From an uncultured Lachnospiraceae bacterium (GTDB lineage: Bacteria; Bacillota; Clostridia; Lachnospirales; Lachnospiraceae), in the NCBI GenBank assembly GCA_902779305.1, contig CACZBD010000009.1, forward strand, positions 1-64,000: a stretch of DNA of 64,000 bases. The letters are read 5' to 3'. The translations under genes were made by a program, and so were the position numbers. The notes beneath the pieces were generated by a model. The model ran no database searches, had not been told where the DNA came from, and saw only the letters and a list, made by a program, of their open reading frames with translations. Below, piece by piece: positions 25,581 to 33,950 of the stretch. Within the stretch, counting starts at the first letter, position 1; every line of letters begins with the position of its first letter.

Positions 25581-27038
25581 ATGTATTTTATCGGTGTTGA
25601 TCTCGGAACGTCCGCAGTAAAACTGTTACTTATGGAAGAAAACGGACGCATCGCCAATGTGGTATCCAAAGAATACCCCCTCTCTTTCCCGCATCCCGGC
25701 TGGTCAGAGCAAAGTCCCGAAGACTGGTGGAAGCAGTCTGTTGCAGGTCTCAAGGAACTGACGAAAGACTTTGACCGCACCAAGATCGGCGGCATCAGCT
25801 TCGGCGGACAGATGCACGGCCTTGTGGTGCTGGATGAGAACGACAACGTGATCCGTCCCGCGATCCTTTGGAACGACGGCAGAACGGGCAAGGAAGTCGA
25901 TTACCTGAACAATGTGATCGGCAAGGACAAACTGTCCGCATACACGGCAAATATCGCGTTTGCCGGATTTACCGCGCCGAAGCTCCTTTGGATGAAGGAG
26001 AACGAACCCGAACTTTTTGCAAAGATCGTCAAGATCATGCTTCCGAAAGATTATCTCGCATACAGGCTGAGCGGCGTACACTGCACCGATGTTTCCGACG
26101 CATCCGGCATGCTCCTGTTCGATGTAAAGAACAAATGCTGGTCCAAGGAAATGATGGAGATCTGCTCGGTAAGGGAAGATCAGCTTGCAAAGATCTTCGA
26201 AAGCTATGACGTGGTCGGCACGATCCTGCCGGAAGTCGCAAAAGAGCTTGACTTCCCCGAGACCGTAAAGATCATCGCAGGCGCAGGCGACAATGCGGCC
26301 GCAGCGATCGGCACCGCTACCGTCGGTGACGGCAAGTGCAATATCTCGCTCGGCACTTCCGGAACGATCTTTATCTCCAGCAAGAACTTCTGTGTGGACA
26401 GTAACAATGCGCTGCATGCTTTTGCGCATGCCGACGGCCACTATCATCTGATGGGCTGCATGCTTTCCGCGGCATCCTGCAACAAGTGGTGGATGGGCGA
26501 CATCATCGGCACAAACGATTATGCGACCGAGCAGGGCAAGATCACAAAGCTTGGCGAGAACAATGTGTTCTTCCTTCCTTATCTGATGGGTGAACGTTCT
26601 CCGCACAACAATCCCGATGCCCGCGCAATGTTCATCGGCATGTCCATGGATACCACGAGAGCCGATATGACGCAGGCCGTTCTCGAAGGTGTTGCTTTCG
26701 GGATCAGGGATTCCTTCGAAGTCGCAAGGTCCCTCGGCATCAAGATCGAGAAGACCAAGATCTGCGGCGGCGGCGCAAAGAGCCCGCTCTGGAAAAAGAT
26801 CATGGCCAATGTACTCGGGATCCCCGTTGAAGTCATCGAGTCCGAAGAAGGACCGGGATACGGCGGCGCGGTTCTTGCAGCGGTAGGCTGCGGTGTTTAC
26901 GCAAGCGTTGAAGAAGCCGCAACAAAACTTGTCAAAGTCGTCGGCACGGAAGTACCCGATCCCGCTCTTGTCGCAAAATACGAAGAGCGCTACAACAAGT
27001 TCAAAAAGCTTTATCCCACTGTAAAGGAATTGTTTTAA
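25581..27038 (+). CDS. xylB: Xylulokinase (FGGY family)
   Basis: 485 residues, full length. Phosphorylates D-xylulose to D-xylulose 5-phosphate with ATP. N-terminal MYFIGVDLGTSAVKLLLMEE and HPGWSEQSPEDWW are typical of XylB, as is SFGGQMHGLVVLD; the FGGY C-terminal domain follows with ISLGTSGTIF, EGVAFGIRDSFEVAR and ICGGGAKSPLWKKIMANV. ATG follows CGGAGGTGTAAC. Operator site 2 is just upstream. Because AraD and an AraA/FucI-like isomerase are nearby and no xylA is seen, a ribulokinase activity cannot be excluded. Confidence 0.9.
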   Translation: MYFIGVDLGTSAVKLLLMEENGRIANVVSKEYPLSFPHPGWSEQSPEDWWKQSVAGLKELTKDFDRTKIGGISFGGQMHGLVVLDENDNVIRPAILWNDGRTGKEVDYLNNVIGKDKLSAYTANIAFAGFTAPKLLWMKENEPELFAKIVKIMLPKDYLAYRLSGVHCTDVSDASGMLLFDVKNKCWSKEMMEICSVREDQLAKIFESYDVVGTILPEVAKELDFPETVKIIAGAGDNAAAAIGTATVGDGKCNISLGTSGTIFISSKNFCVDSNNALHAFAHADGHYHLMGCMLSAASCNKWWMGDIIGTNDYATEQGKITKLGENNVFFLPYLMGERSPHNNPDARAMFIGMSMDTTRADMTQAVLEGVAFGIRDSFEVARSLGIKIEKTKICGGGAKSPLWKKIMANVLGIPVEVIESEEGPGYGGAVLAAVGCGVYASVEEAATKLVKVVGTEVPDPALVAKYEERYNKFKKLYPTVKELF

Positions 27039-28171
27039 GACTGGAAATGCACTCCCAGAAACTGATTGATACACACGCAGACACCGCCCAGTAAAATGGA
27101 AGTGTCCTGAAGACCGGATGGAACGATCTCACAGACGTTCATCCGGTTTTTCAGTTGAGCACCGATCTTTTCGATCAGATCCGGAATATAGATCGTAAAG
27201 TAGGAATTGATCACAACCACTTCCGGATTGAATGTGTTAACCAGATTGTTGATCCCGACCGCGATATAAGATGTGAACCGGTCGATCATCTCACAGGCGA
27301 TCTCATCTTTTGCATTGTAGTCCGCGATAAGCCGGTCGATGGAAACGCTTTTTTCCCCGAGCGCTTTCGCATAATCGGCTAAGATCGCACGCTCCGAAGC
27401 ATACTGCTCCAGACATCCCTGATTTCCACAGGGGCATTTTCTGCCGTGTGCTTCCACGATCGTGTGTCCAAACTCCCCGGCATTTCCCCTGAAACCGGTA
27501 TACAGCTGACCGTTCAAAATGATCCCGACGCCGATCCCGGCGTGCACGCTGATCCCGATGAGATCCTGCGCATGGAAACAGAAACTCTTCTCGCCGACAA
27601 CGGACAGATTCGCCTCATTTTCAAGATACACGGGAACATGGAAGCGTTCGGAAAGCGTCGCGGCAAACGGAAGATGCGCATAGTCGTAATACGGCGCAAA
27701 AGTCACCTCATTTTCATGTACCGTCCCGTGGATCCCGATGCAGATGCCGACAACGCCGAAGGTTGTCTTCTCCAGTTTTTTCATGGTCTTTTCGATGATC
27801 GAAGCAAGCCCTTCGATGATCCGCTCTCTCGGATACGTATTCCGGTACTGCTTCAGACCACAGTTGTTGCCCGTAAGATCCGAGGTGAACGCCACGATCG
27901 TGTTCACGCCAAGATCGATGGAAATGATATGACCGTTCTCCTTGCAGAATTCTAAGAGGATCGGCCTGCGGCCAAGTTTAGCCTCATCACTTCCGATCTC
28001 GCGGACCATGTTTTCTTCGATCAGGTTTGAAACGATCGCAGAGACGGTTGCCTTTGTCAGACCGAGCTTTGCCGAGATGGCAGCGCGCGAAACAGGCCCC
28101 TCATTCAGGATCGTCTCGAGAATGAGGTGCGTATTGATATCCCTGATCAGTTCCTTGCTGCCTCTAACCAT
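27035..28171 (-). CDS. ROK-family transcriptional repressor (XylR-like)
   Basis: 378 residues. An N-terminal winged helix-turn-helix (PVSRAAISAKLGLTKATVSA then IVSNLIEENM) precedes the ROK sugar-sensing domain, with IDLGVNTIVAF and the zinc site CPCGNQGCLEQYAS. No complete kinase motif distinguishes it from a repressor; the DNA-binding domain makes regulation the likely role. Its own promoter overlaps operator site 3, so it is probably autoregulated. It is convergent with xylB and their ends overlap slightly. It probably senses xylose or arabinose. Confidence 0.92.
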   Translation of the reverse strand: MVRGSKELIRDINTHLILETILNEGPVSRAAISAKLGLTKATVSAIVSNLIEENMVREIGSDEAKLGRRPILLEFCKENGHIISIDLGVNTIVAFTSDLTGNNCGLKQYRNTYPRERIIEGLASIIEKTMKKLEKTTFGVVGICIGIHGTVHENEVTFAPYYDYAHLPFAATLSERFHVPVYLENEANLSVVGEKSFCFHAQDLIGISVHAGIGVGIILNGQLYTGFRGNAGEFGHTIVEAHGRKCPCGNQGCLEQYASERAILADYAKALGEKSVSIDRLIADYNAKDEIACEMIDRFTSYIAVGINNLVNTFNPEVVVINSYFTIYIPDLIEKIGAQLKNRMNVCEIVPSGLQDTSILLGGVCVCINQFLGVHFQS

Positions 28172-28214
28172 AAAAAACTCCTGTCATGAACCGCGCTCTG
28201 CGGCTCACAACAGG

Positions 28215-28243
28215 AGTATACTACAATTTGTTTAGTAAGTAAA
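28215..28243 (-). promoter_or_regulatory. Promoter of the ROK repressor gene
   Basis: Minus strand: -35 TTTACT (28238-28243), 17-bp spacer, -10 TATACT (28215-28220). The -35 and most of the spacer lie inside operator site 3. Confidence 0.55.
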
Positions 28244-28247
28244 CTAA
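28227..28247. promoter_or_regulatory. ROK/XylR operator site 3 (ROK gene autoregulation)
   Basis: TTTGTTTA (28227-28234), GTAAG, TAAACTAA (28240-28247). Seven of eight positions are palindromic. It overlaps the ROK promoter and abuts the stop codon of the permease gene upstream. Confidence 0.75.
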
Positions 28248-29108
28248 TTATCCCTTTACGGCACCGGCCGTCAGGCCTTCCACGATCTGGTTGGCGAAAC
28301 AGCAGTATACGATGATCGTCGGAATGACTGCGATCACGATCGCCGCAAACATCTGACAGTAATTCGTGTGATACGGTCCGACAAACTTCGTGAGCGATAC
28401 GGGAAGCGTCTTCTTGGCCTCGTTGGATATAAATACCATCGCGAGCAGGAGTTCATTCCAGTTTCCGACAAAAGTCATCAGTCCGGTAACCATGAAACCG
28501 GTCTTGGCAAGCGGAATGCCTACCATCGTGAACATCTTGAATACCGAACATCCGTCGATGCAGGCCGATTCGAACAGTTCATTCGGGATGCTCTCGAAAA
28601 AGCCCACAAGGATATAGATCGTGATCGGCAGGGAAAACGTGATATAGGGAATAACGATCCCGATCAGCGTGTTGCTTAATTTGAGTGATGAAAACTGAAC
28701 GAACAGCGGAATGAGAACGCAGTGCACAGGGATCATCATCCCGATCATGAAATAAAGAAGCATATACTTGGAAAGTTTCCAGCGCATCTTCGCGATCCCG
28801 AATGCCGCCATGGCCCCGAAAAGCATGGAAAAGAAAAGCGTGACCGTACAAACGATGAACGAGTTCAGCGTCGCGATCCCCAAGTGTCCCATCGTCCAGG
28901 AAAAGCTGTAATTCTCAAACATGGGTCTTGCGGGAAGCGCCCAGGGCGAGATCATCAGCACGCTGTCATCCTTCAGGGAAGTCAGCACTACCCACGCAAG
29001 AGGCAGCAGATAGATCAGAGCCAGTATGACCAGAAAAGTATATATAAATACATGCGAGATCTTTGTTTTGCGGTTTGCAACCGAAATGGTTTCTGTTTTA
29101 GCGCTCAT
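28248..29108 (-). CDS. CUT1 sugar ABC transporter permease (MalG-type)
   Basis: 286 residues with six membrane segments. The EAA loop is intact (IPNELFESACIDGCSVFKMF, then MVGIPLAKTGFMV), and the C-terminus ends GLTAGAVKG, typical of MalG-type permeases. It pairs with the MalF-type permease just upstream and the lipoprotein at 30172. No ATPase gene is in the cluster, so a shared MsmK-type ATPase encoded elsewhere is expected. Confidence 0.92.
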   Translation of the reverse strand: MSAKTETISVANRKTKISHVFIYTFLVILALIYLLPLAWVVLTSLKDDSVLMISPWALPARPMFENYSFSWTMGHLGIATLNSFIVCTVTLFFSMLFGAMAAFGIAKMRWKLSKYMLLYFMIGMMIPVHCVLIPLFVQFSSLKLSNTLIGIVIPYITFSLPITIYILVGFFESIPNELFESACIDGCSVFKMFTMVGIPLAKTGFMVTGLMTFVGNWNELLLAMVFISNEAKKTLPVSLTKFVGPYHTNYCQMFAAIVIAVIPTIIVYCCFANQIVEGLTAGAVKG

Positions 29109-29131
29109 AACGATCCTCCCTCCTATCCGTA

Positions 29132-30037
29132 TTACATATCATAGGATTCGACCTTGACAAACTTGTTGATGATCACGGTCACGATCAGACACATCACAAG
29201 AAGCACAACACCTATGGCGGAACCGTAACCGAGCTTATTGAACTTAAACGCCTGCGTATACATATGGGTCGCAAGCACATGCGCCTTGTCTCCCAAAAAT
29301 CCTTCCGGGATCATGTTGTATACCAGATCGAAAAATTTCAGCGATCCGATCGCATTTAAGGACATTGCGGTTGCGATCATCGGCCGGATCAAGGGAAGCG
29401 TGATCCTGAAAAAGGCCTGCGACTTGGAACAGCCGTCTATGGCAGCCGCCTCGAAGATGTCGCTGCTGATCCCCGAGATCTGCGCCATATAGAGCATCAT
29501 CGACTGCCCGACATATTGCCATAGGGCAACAAACGATATGACGATGATCGGCAATATGATGAAACCTTCGGTATTGAACAGCCACTGCGGGCCCTCGGTA
29601 CAATCGGCGATCCATCCGAAGCTGGCCATCATCTGGTTGATGCCGAGTTTCGGCGTAAACACGAACATCCACAGAAGGCCGAGTGCGGCAGATGAAAGTA
29701 CGCAGGGCAGATAGTAGATATTCTTGAACAGGTTCCGTCCTCTCCTGATATTGGTAAGGAGCGCCGCAAGGAAGAGTCCCATGATAAACTGCGTCACGAT
29801 TGAAAAGATCATAAAGAAAATGGAATTTTTCAGTGCTGCCATCATCGCTCTGTCTTTGGTAAACAGCTTCACGTAGTTCTTAAGACCGATGAACTTGATG
29901 GGATGCAGGGTCTTGTAATTACAGAACGAGTAATACACCGCCTTGCAGATCGGAATAAACAAAACCAGCGTGAACAGGATAAACGCCGGCGCGACAAACA
30001 TGATGATCGCTTTCTTGTTTCTCAGTAATCTGTCCAT
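29132..30037 (-). CDS. CUT1 sugar ABC transporter permease (MalF-type)
   Basis: 301 residues with six membrane segments (first at about 12-32). The EAA loop reads SSDIFEAAAIDGCSKSQAFF followed by RITLPLIRP. ATG 30037 follows AAGGAGG. It forms the translocation channel with the MalG-type partner. The sugar is unknown; the adjacency of pentose genes and a polysaccharide deacetylase suggests plant oligosaccharides (inference). Confidence 0.92.
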   Translation of the reverse strand: MDRLLRNKKAIIMFVAPAFILFTLVLFIPICKAVYYSFCNYKTLHPIKFIGLKNYVKLFTKDRAMMAALKNSIFFMIFSIVTQFIMGLFLAALLTNIRRGRNLFKNIYYLPCVLSSAALGLLWMFVFTPKLGINQMMASFGWIADCTEGPQWLFNTEGFIILPIIVISFVALWQYVGQSMMLYMAQISGISSDIFEAAAIDGCSKSQAFFRITLPLIRPMIATAMSLNAIGSLKFFDLVYNMIPEGFLGDKAHVLATHMYTQAFKFNKLGYGSAIGVVLLVMCLIVTVIINKFVKVESYDM

Positions 30038-30116
30038 GGAATACCTCCTTGCTTTTTATAACCTTTATATAAGAGACTATCCGGAAAGATCACAACTATT
30101 GAATAATCCCCTATAT

Positions 30117-30149
30117 AAAGGTCAGCACCCTTTTGAGGTGCTGGCCTTT
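30117..30149 (-). terminator. Terminator between the CUT1 binding protein and permease genes
   Basis: AAAGGTCAGCACC (30117-30129) pairs with GGTGCTGGCCTTT (30137-30149) around a 7-nt loop. Both flanks are A/T-rich, so it could terminate in both directions. It should reduce transcription of the permease genes relative to the binding protein. Confidence 0.75.
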
Positions 30150-30171
30150 TATTGACGAATGGTACGAATAC

Positions 30172-31578
30172 TTACCAAACGTTATCCTCGTAGTACTCCT
30201 GGATCGGCTCAAGCGCCGTCTCAGGATCTTCGCCCTTGAAGATCTCAACGAAGCAGTTATCAAATGTGGAGCCTGCCTCTGTATCGTACAGGGACTCGTT
30301 GTAGAAACCGAATGTGGAAGATGCATTCTTGAATACATCCATTACATATGCAAGTTCCGGAGGAGCAACCGCTGCATCATACTGAACATTCGTTACAGGG
30401 ATCTTGCCGCCGACTTCTGCAGTGTATTTACTTGCGGTATCATCAACGAAGTACTTGATGAGCTGTACTGCTGCATCGGGATACTCTGTGGTTGCGCTCA
30501 TGCACAGAGAGTCGGATTTTGCGATGACTCTGTTGGGATCTGCGCTGGAACCGTCAACAGCCGGGAATGCGAATACGCCAACCTTGTCGGCAAAACCTTC
30601 TGCACAGGAACCGTTGATCTGGCCGATCGCCCAGGAGCCCTGGATCAGGATCGCTGCTTCGCCGTTGTAGAATGCTGCCGTAGCGATATCGTTGTCATCA
30701 CCTGCTGCCGTCTTCTGGAAATACTTGGAAAGCTGCTGGATCTGTTTGCCGGCATTGATGACCTTCGGATCCATCCAGTCTGTCTTATGATCCTTGATGT
30801 CCTGAAGATTTAAGCCGTTTCTGTCGCACAGATAACCTGCAACCATGGATAAGCACCATGCGGTACCTGCGGAGATCGTGATCGGTGTGTAGCCTTTGTC
30901 CTGCAACTTCTGGCATGCATCCAAAAGCTCGTCAAATGTCTTCGGAACTTCTGCGCCTGCATCTGCAAACATTTCGGTGTTGTAGAATACACAAGCTGCT
31001 GCGATGTTCAGAGGGATCGCATAGATACCGGGGCCGTCGCCACCGTCATCACCGTATGTGCCGCCTGCAAATACGGCATCGGATGTAAAGGTCTGCTTCC
31101 AGCCGTCTGCATTCAGATAATCATCCATCTTAGCAGCTACGCCGGTTGTTGCGTAGTCGTTCAGGTTTGCGCCCGGAGAAGCGATGAATACGTCGGGTGT
31201 ATCGCCTGCGGTAACGAGAGCATTGAGCTTGTCATAATACTCTTCCAGGTTCGTCGTGATCGGTGTGCAGTGATATTTGCCTGCAAAGTCCTCGTTGAAC
31301 CTGTCAACCGACTGCTTATAGCCTTTGGTGATCAGGTCTTCGGAAGCCTCCAGATCATCCCATACCATAAAGGTGATCTCCTGAACTTCCCCGTCAGCTG
31401 CCGGTTCTGCTTCTTCTGTAGCATCTGCTGCAGGAGCCGCTTCATCGGCTGCCGGAGCTGCTTCTTCCGTAGCATCCGCTGCGGGTGCCGGAGCTGCTGC
31501 CGTGCCGCCGCAGCCGGCCAATGCGCCAAGTGTCATTGCAGCGCACAGAACTACTGCCAAAACTTTCTTGAACTTCAT
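30172..31578 (-). CDS. CUT1 sugar-binding lipoprotein
   Basis: 468 residues. The signal peptide ends at lipobox LAGC (Cys 22). Residues about 27-68 are a repetitive Ala/Pro/Glu linker (AAPAADATEEA repeated). The extracytoplasmic solute-binding fold (SBP_bac_1) follows, with YYDKLNALVTAGDTPDVFI, YAIPLNIAAACVFYNTEMF and NGEAAILIQGSWAIGQI. ATG follows GGGAGGTAAAATT. It is the first gene of its operon and divergent from an AraC regulator. Confidence 0.93.
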   Translation of the reverse strand: MKFKKVLAVVLCAAMTLGALAGCGGTAAAPAPAADATEEAAPAADEAAPAADATEEAEPAADGEVQEITFMVWDDLEASEDLITKGYKQSVDRFNEDFAGKYHCTPITTNLEEYYDKLNALVTAGDTPDVFIASPGANLNDYATTGVAAKMDDYLNADGWKQTFTSDAVFAGGTYGDDGGDGPGIYAIPLNIAAACVFYNTEMFADAGAEVPKTFDELLDACQKLQDKGYTPITISAGTAWCLSMVAGYLCDRNGLNLQDIKDHKTDWMDPKVINAGKQIQQLSKYFQKTAAGDDNDIATAAFYNGEAAILIQGSWAIGQINGSCAEGFADKVGVFAFPAVDGSSADPNRVIAKSDSLCMSATTEYPDAAVQLIKYFVDDTASKYTAEVGGKIPVTNVQYDAAVAPPELAYVMDVFKNASSTFGFYNESLYDTEAGSTFDNCFVEIFKGEDPETALEPIQEYYEDNVW

Positions 31579-31898
31579 AATTTTACCTCCCTACCTTTGG
31601 TTTAGACGGCCCGCGCGGATCCGGTCCGCGACCGGGCCATTTGTTACTGGTAATATAAATATAGTATGTTTCATATGTTCATATCTATGCAATTATTGTC
31701 ATTTGCTTCCTAATAATTGCTTTTTATATCGTCGCAATGTGACTTTTTCATCGGCTCTTTGGACGAAAAGTCCAATGGATACCATGAAATATTATGCATG
31801 TTGCTCAAATTTTGTTGCTTCTTGATTTTTTCCGGCTGTTTTAGTATTCTTTTTTTGATAGTTGTCAGATTTCAAATTATTTTGATACCGGTGAAGAT
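31579..31898. promoter_or_regulatory. Divergent regulatory region, CUT1 operon / AraC regulator
   Basis: 320 bases without a gene. Near the left end, in the leader of the binding-protein mRNA, a GC-rich hairpin (31608-31638) has arms GGCCCG-CGCGGA and TCCGCG-AC-CGGGCC. For the AraC gene a candidate promoter is TTGATT (31822-31827), 17 bp, TATTCT (31845-31850). No clear minus-strand promoter is seen. Confidence 0.4.
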
Positions 31899-32756
31899 AT
31901 GATCAAGATTCTGGAAGGCACAAAGGAAACCGTCAGTTTTGACAGCAGCTCGGTTTTTATGATGTTCGACAATGATGAATACGAAGAATATCCCACGCAC
32001 TGGCACACGCCGGTCGAGATCGTCATGCCAACCGAAAGGCCCTATGACATGGTCTGCGCAGGGATTCCCTTTCATCTGCGGGAAAACGACATTCTGATCG
32101 TCGCACCGGGTGTTCTGCACAAATGCCTGGCCTGCCACGGAAAACGCTATATCTTCCAGGCTGACTTAAATATCCTGCAGTCATTCAGGGAATTCGAATC
32201 TGTCTTCTCGATCTTAAGTCCCGCCGTTGTGATCAGTCCCGAGGAATATCCGGAGATCCATGCGGATGCCGTTGCCCTGATGCACCGGATCCGGAATGAG
32301 TACTTCGGCGCTTCCGCTTTCCGCGATCCTGCCATCTGTTCCTGCCTGCTGCAGCTGATGGTGGATGTCAGCAGGGTGTTTACATCCCTGCCCAACAAAT
32401 TCACGGACATCAAGCCCACCAAACAGCAGGAATATATCATCAAGTTCATGAGCATCTGCGACTATGTCAACAGTCACTGCACCGAGGAGCTGAGTCTTGA
32501 CGAAGTTGCCGCCATGAGCGGATTTTCCAAGTACCACTTCAGCAGGCTGTTCAAGGAATTCACGAATACCTCTTTCTATAAATATCTGAACGTTCGAAGG
32601 ATCGCGCATGCCGAAAAGCTGCTCCTCGATCCGCAGCTCAATGTCACGGAAGCCGCGGTCCGTTCCGGGTTTAACAGCATCTCCGCATTCATGCGGATGT
32701 TTAAGATCATAAAAGGATGCACACCGACGGAATTCAGAAATCTGTATTCCAACTGA
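31899..32756 (+). CDS. AraC-family regulator with N-terminal cupin domain
   Basis: 285 residues, the usual length. The N-terminal cupin (HWHTPVEIVMPTERPYDMVC, then FHLRENDILIVAPGVLHKCL) is the sugar-sensing part. The C-terminal 100 residues hold both helix-turn-helix motifs (LSLDEVAAMSGFSKYHFSRL with FKEFTNTSFYKYLNVRRIAH, then LNVTEAAVRSGFNSISAFMR with MFKIIKGCTPTEFR). It is divergent from the CUT1 sugar transporter and is its probable regulator. The ATG follows GGTGAAG. A terminator lies just downstream. Confidence 0.93.
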   Translation: MIKILEGTKETVSFDSSSVFMMFDNDEYEEYPTHWHTPVEIVMPTERPYDMVCAGIPFHLRENDILIVAPGVLHKCLACHGKRYIFQADLNILQSFREFESVFSILSPAVVISPEEYPEIHADAVALMHRIRNEYFGASAFRDPAICSCLLQLMVDVSRVFTSLPNKFTDIKPTKQQEYIIKFMSICDYVNSHCTEELSLDEVAAMSGFSKYHFSRLFKEFTNTSFYKYLNVRRIAHAEKLLLDPQLNVTEAAVRSGFNSISAFMRMFKIIKGCTPTEFRNLYSN

Positions 32757-32783
32757 CCCGTCCATGCAGCCCCCCTGAAATTT

Positions 32784-32813
32784 AAAAGATCCGGCAGATG
32801 CCGGATCTTTTTT
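32784..32813 (+). terminator. Bidirectional terminator
   Basis: AAAAGATCCGGCA pairs with TGCCGGATCTTTT around a GA loop, followed by TTTTTTATA. It lies between the convergent AraC and deacetylase genes. Confidence 0.88.
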
Positions 32814-32835
32814 ATAAAAATCATTCCCGTAAAAT

Positions 32836-33642
32836 TCAAAAACGAAGAAACGACCTTGGTTCGACCGTCAGTCGGTCTCCTTTATGTTCCAGATAAACCG
32901 TTATCCCGCCGGGATTGTAAATGATGTTTTCGTCCACCGTTGATACAAGTCCTCTGGCCGCCGTCAGATACTCTTTGATCTCAATGTTGGTGGCAAACCA
33001 GATCTCGTCCCTGACACTGATCCGTTTGCAGAACTCTTCGATCATGTCCCAGGTGTTTTCCCGCTCAAATTCAAAACTGTGTCCCCAGACATAAAGCAGG
33101 GTGAGCCCCAGCCAGTCCGGCGCATGCAGAAAATCATCCAGAAGGGAAAACACTTTATTGTGGTGGCAGGTCGGATTCCATCTCATAAAGTCCGTCGGAA
33201 GATTGAAATTCATGGAATCCTCCACGGTTCTGGAATACTCCATCCCCACCGCTTTTGCCACATCGACCAGTTCATCATAGAATTCGCCGAACGGATAGGA
33301 CATGCCGCGAACGGGATAATGGCACAGCCTTTCCAGAGTCCGCTTGTCCTCAAGCAGTTCCGTAAGCATCTGCCCTTTTGTCAGTTCCGAAAAAAAAGGA
33401 TGAAAATAACCATGACAGGATACTTCATGCCCTTCGTAAAGCGCTTCCACCTCATCCGGGAGAATGTAGTCCTCATCCCCGCCCGTTGTGCCGAGTTTCC
33501 CTGCGTTCAGATGGAATGTCCCTTTCAGATGATAGCGGTCGAACAGATCGACCAGCCGGCGGTCACACTCCGTGCAGTCATCATAGCTGAACGTCAGCGC
33601 TCTCTTCTTCCATTCCGGAAACAGAAAACGATATTTCTCCAT
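32836..33642 (-). CDS. Polysaccharide deacetylase (NodB/CE4-like)
   Basis: 268 residues from ATG 33642 (MEKYRFLFPEWKKRALTFSY). The frame is open to an ATG at 33678, which would overlap the small gene upstream and add 12 residues. The CE4 motifs are present: LTFSYDDCTECDRR with the DD pair, and HEVSCHGYFHPF, the HxxxH metal site. There is no signal peptide, so it acts in the cytoplasm. A substrate such as acetylated oligosaccharides brought in by the neighbouring transporter is inference. It is convergent with the AraC gene. Confidence 0.8.
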   Translation of the reverse strand: MEKYRFLFPEWKKRALTFSYDDCTECDRRLVDLFDRYHLKGTFHLNAGKLGTTGGDEDYILPDEVEALYEGHEVSCHGYFHPFFSELTKGQMLTELLEDKRTLERLCHYPVRGMSYPFGEFYDELVDVAKAVGMEYSRTVEDSMNFNLPTDFMRWNPTCHHNKVFSLLDDFLHAPDWLGLTLLYVWGHSFEFERENTWDMIEEFCKRISVRDEIWFATNIEIKEYLTAARGLVSTVDENIIYNPGGITVYLEHKGDRLTVEPRSFLRF

Positions 33643-33664
33643 GCCGCTGATCTCTTCCTGTTCT

Positions 33665-33778
33665 TTACTCTTCTTCATCTTCCTCGCTGGCGATCACGCC
33701 GGAGATCACTGCGGACACGGCTGAAACCACCACTGCCACAACGATCACGATAAAGACGATCAATACAAAAATACCCAT
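33665..33778 (-). CDS. 37-residue membrane peptide
   Basis: A small open reading frame, ATG 33778 to TAA 33665. It has GGAGG 5 bases upstream of the ATG. The peptide is one hydrophobic segment (residues about 3-30, MGIFVLIVFIVIVVAVVVSA then VSAVISGVIA) with an acidic tail (SEEDEEE). It ends 22 bases before the likely start of the deacetylase gene and overlaps its alternative start, so the two are probably co-translated. I do not recognise the family; the perfect ribosome binding site and single-span architecture support it as real. Confidence 0.55.
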   Translation of the reverse strand: MGIFVLIVFIVIVVAVVVSAVSAVISGVIASEEDEEE

Positions 33779-33950
33779 AAAAACCTCCGTTTCATTTATG
33801 GAACGGTTTCCAACGATTCTTTATAAAAATAGTATACCCGCTTCCGATTTTCCGTCAAGTATGCAGTTAATGGTGACATTCTTTTTTCTTTTCATTTAGA
33901 CCGTTTTATTATATGATAACAACGTAACAAAACACAGAAAGGAGAGACTC

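Noticed and set aside
25704-27074. 456-codon open frame opposite xylB
   Set aside because: Antisense shadow of a full-length kinase; no ribosome binding site or conserved motif.
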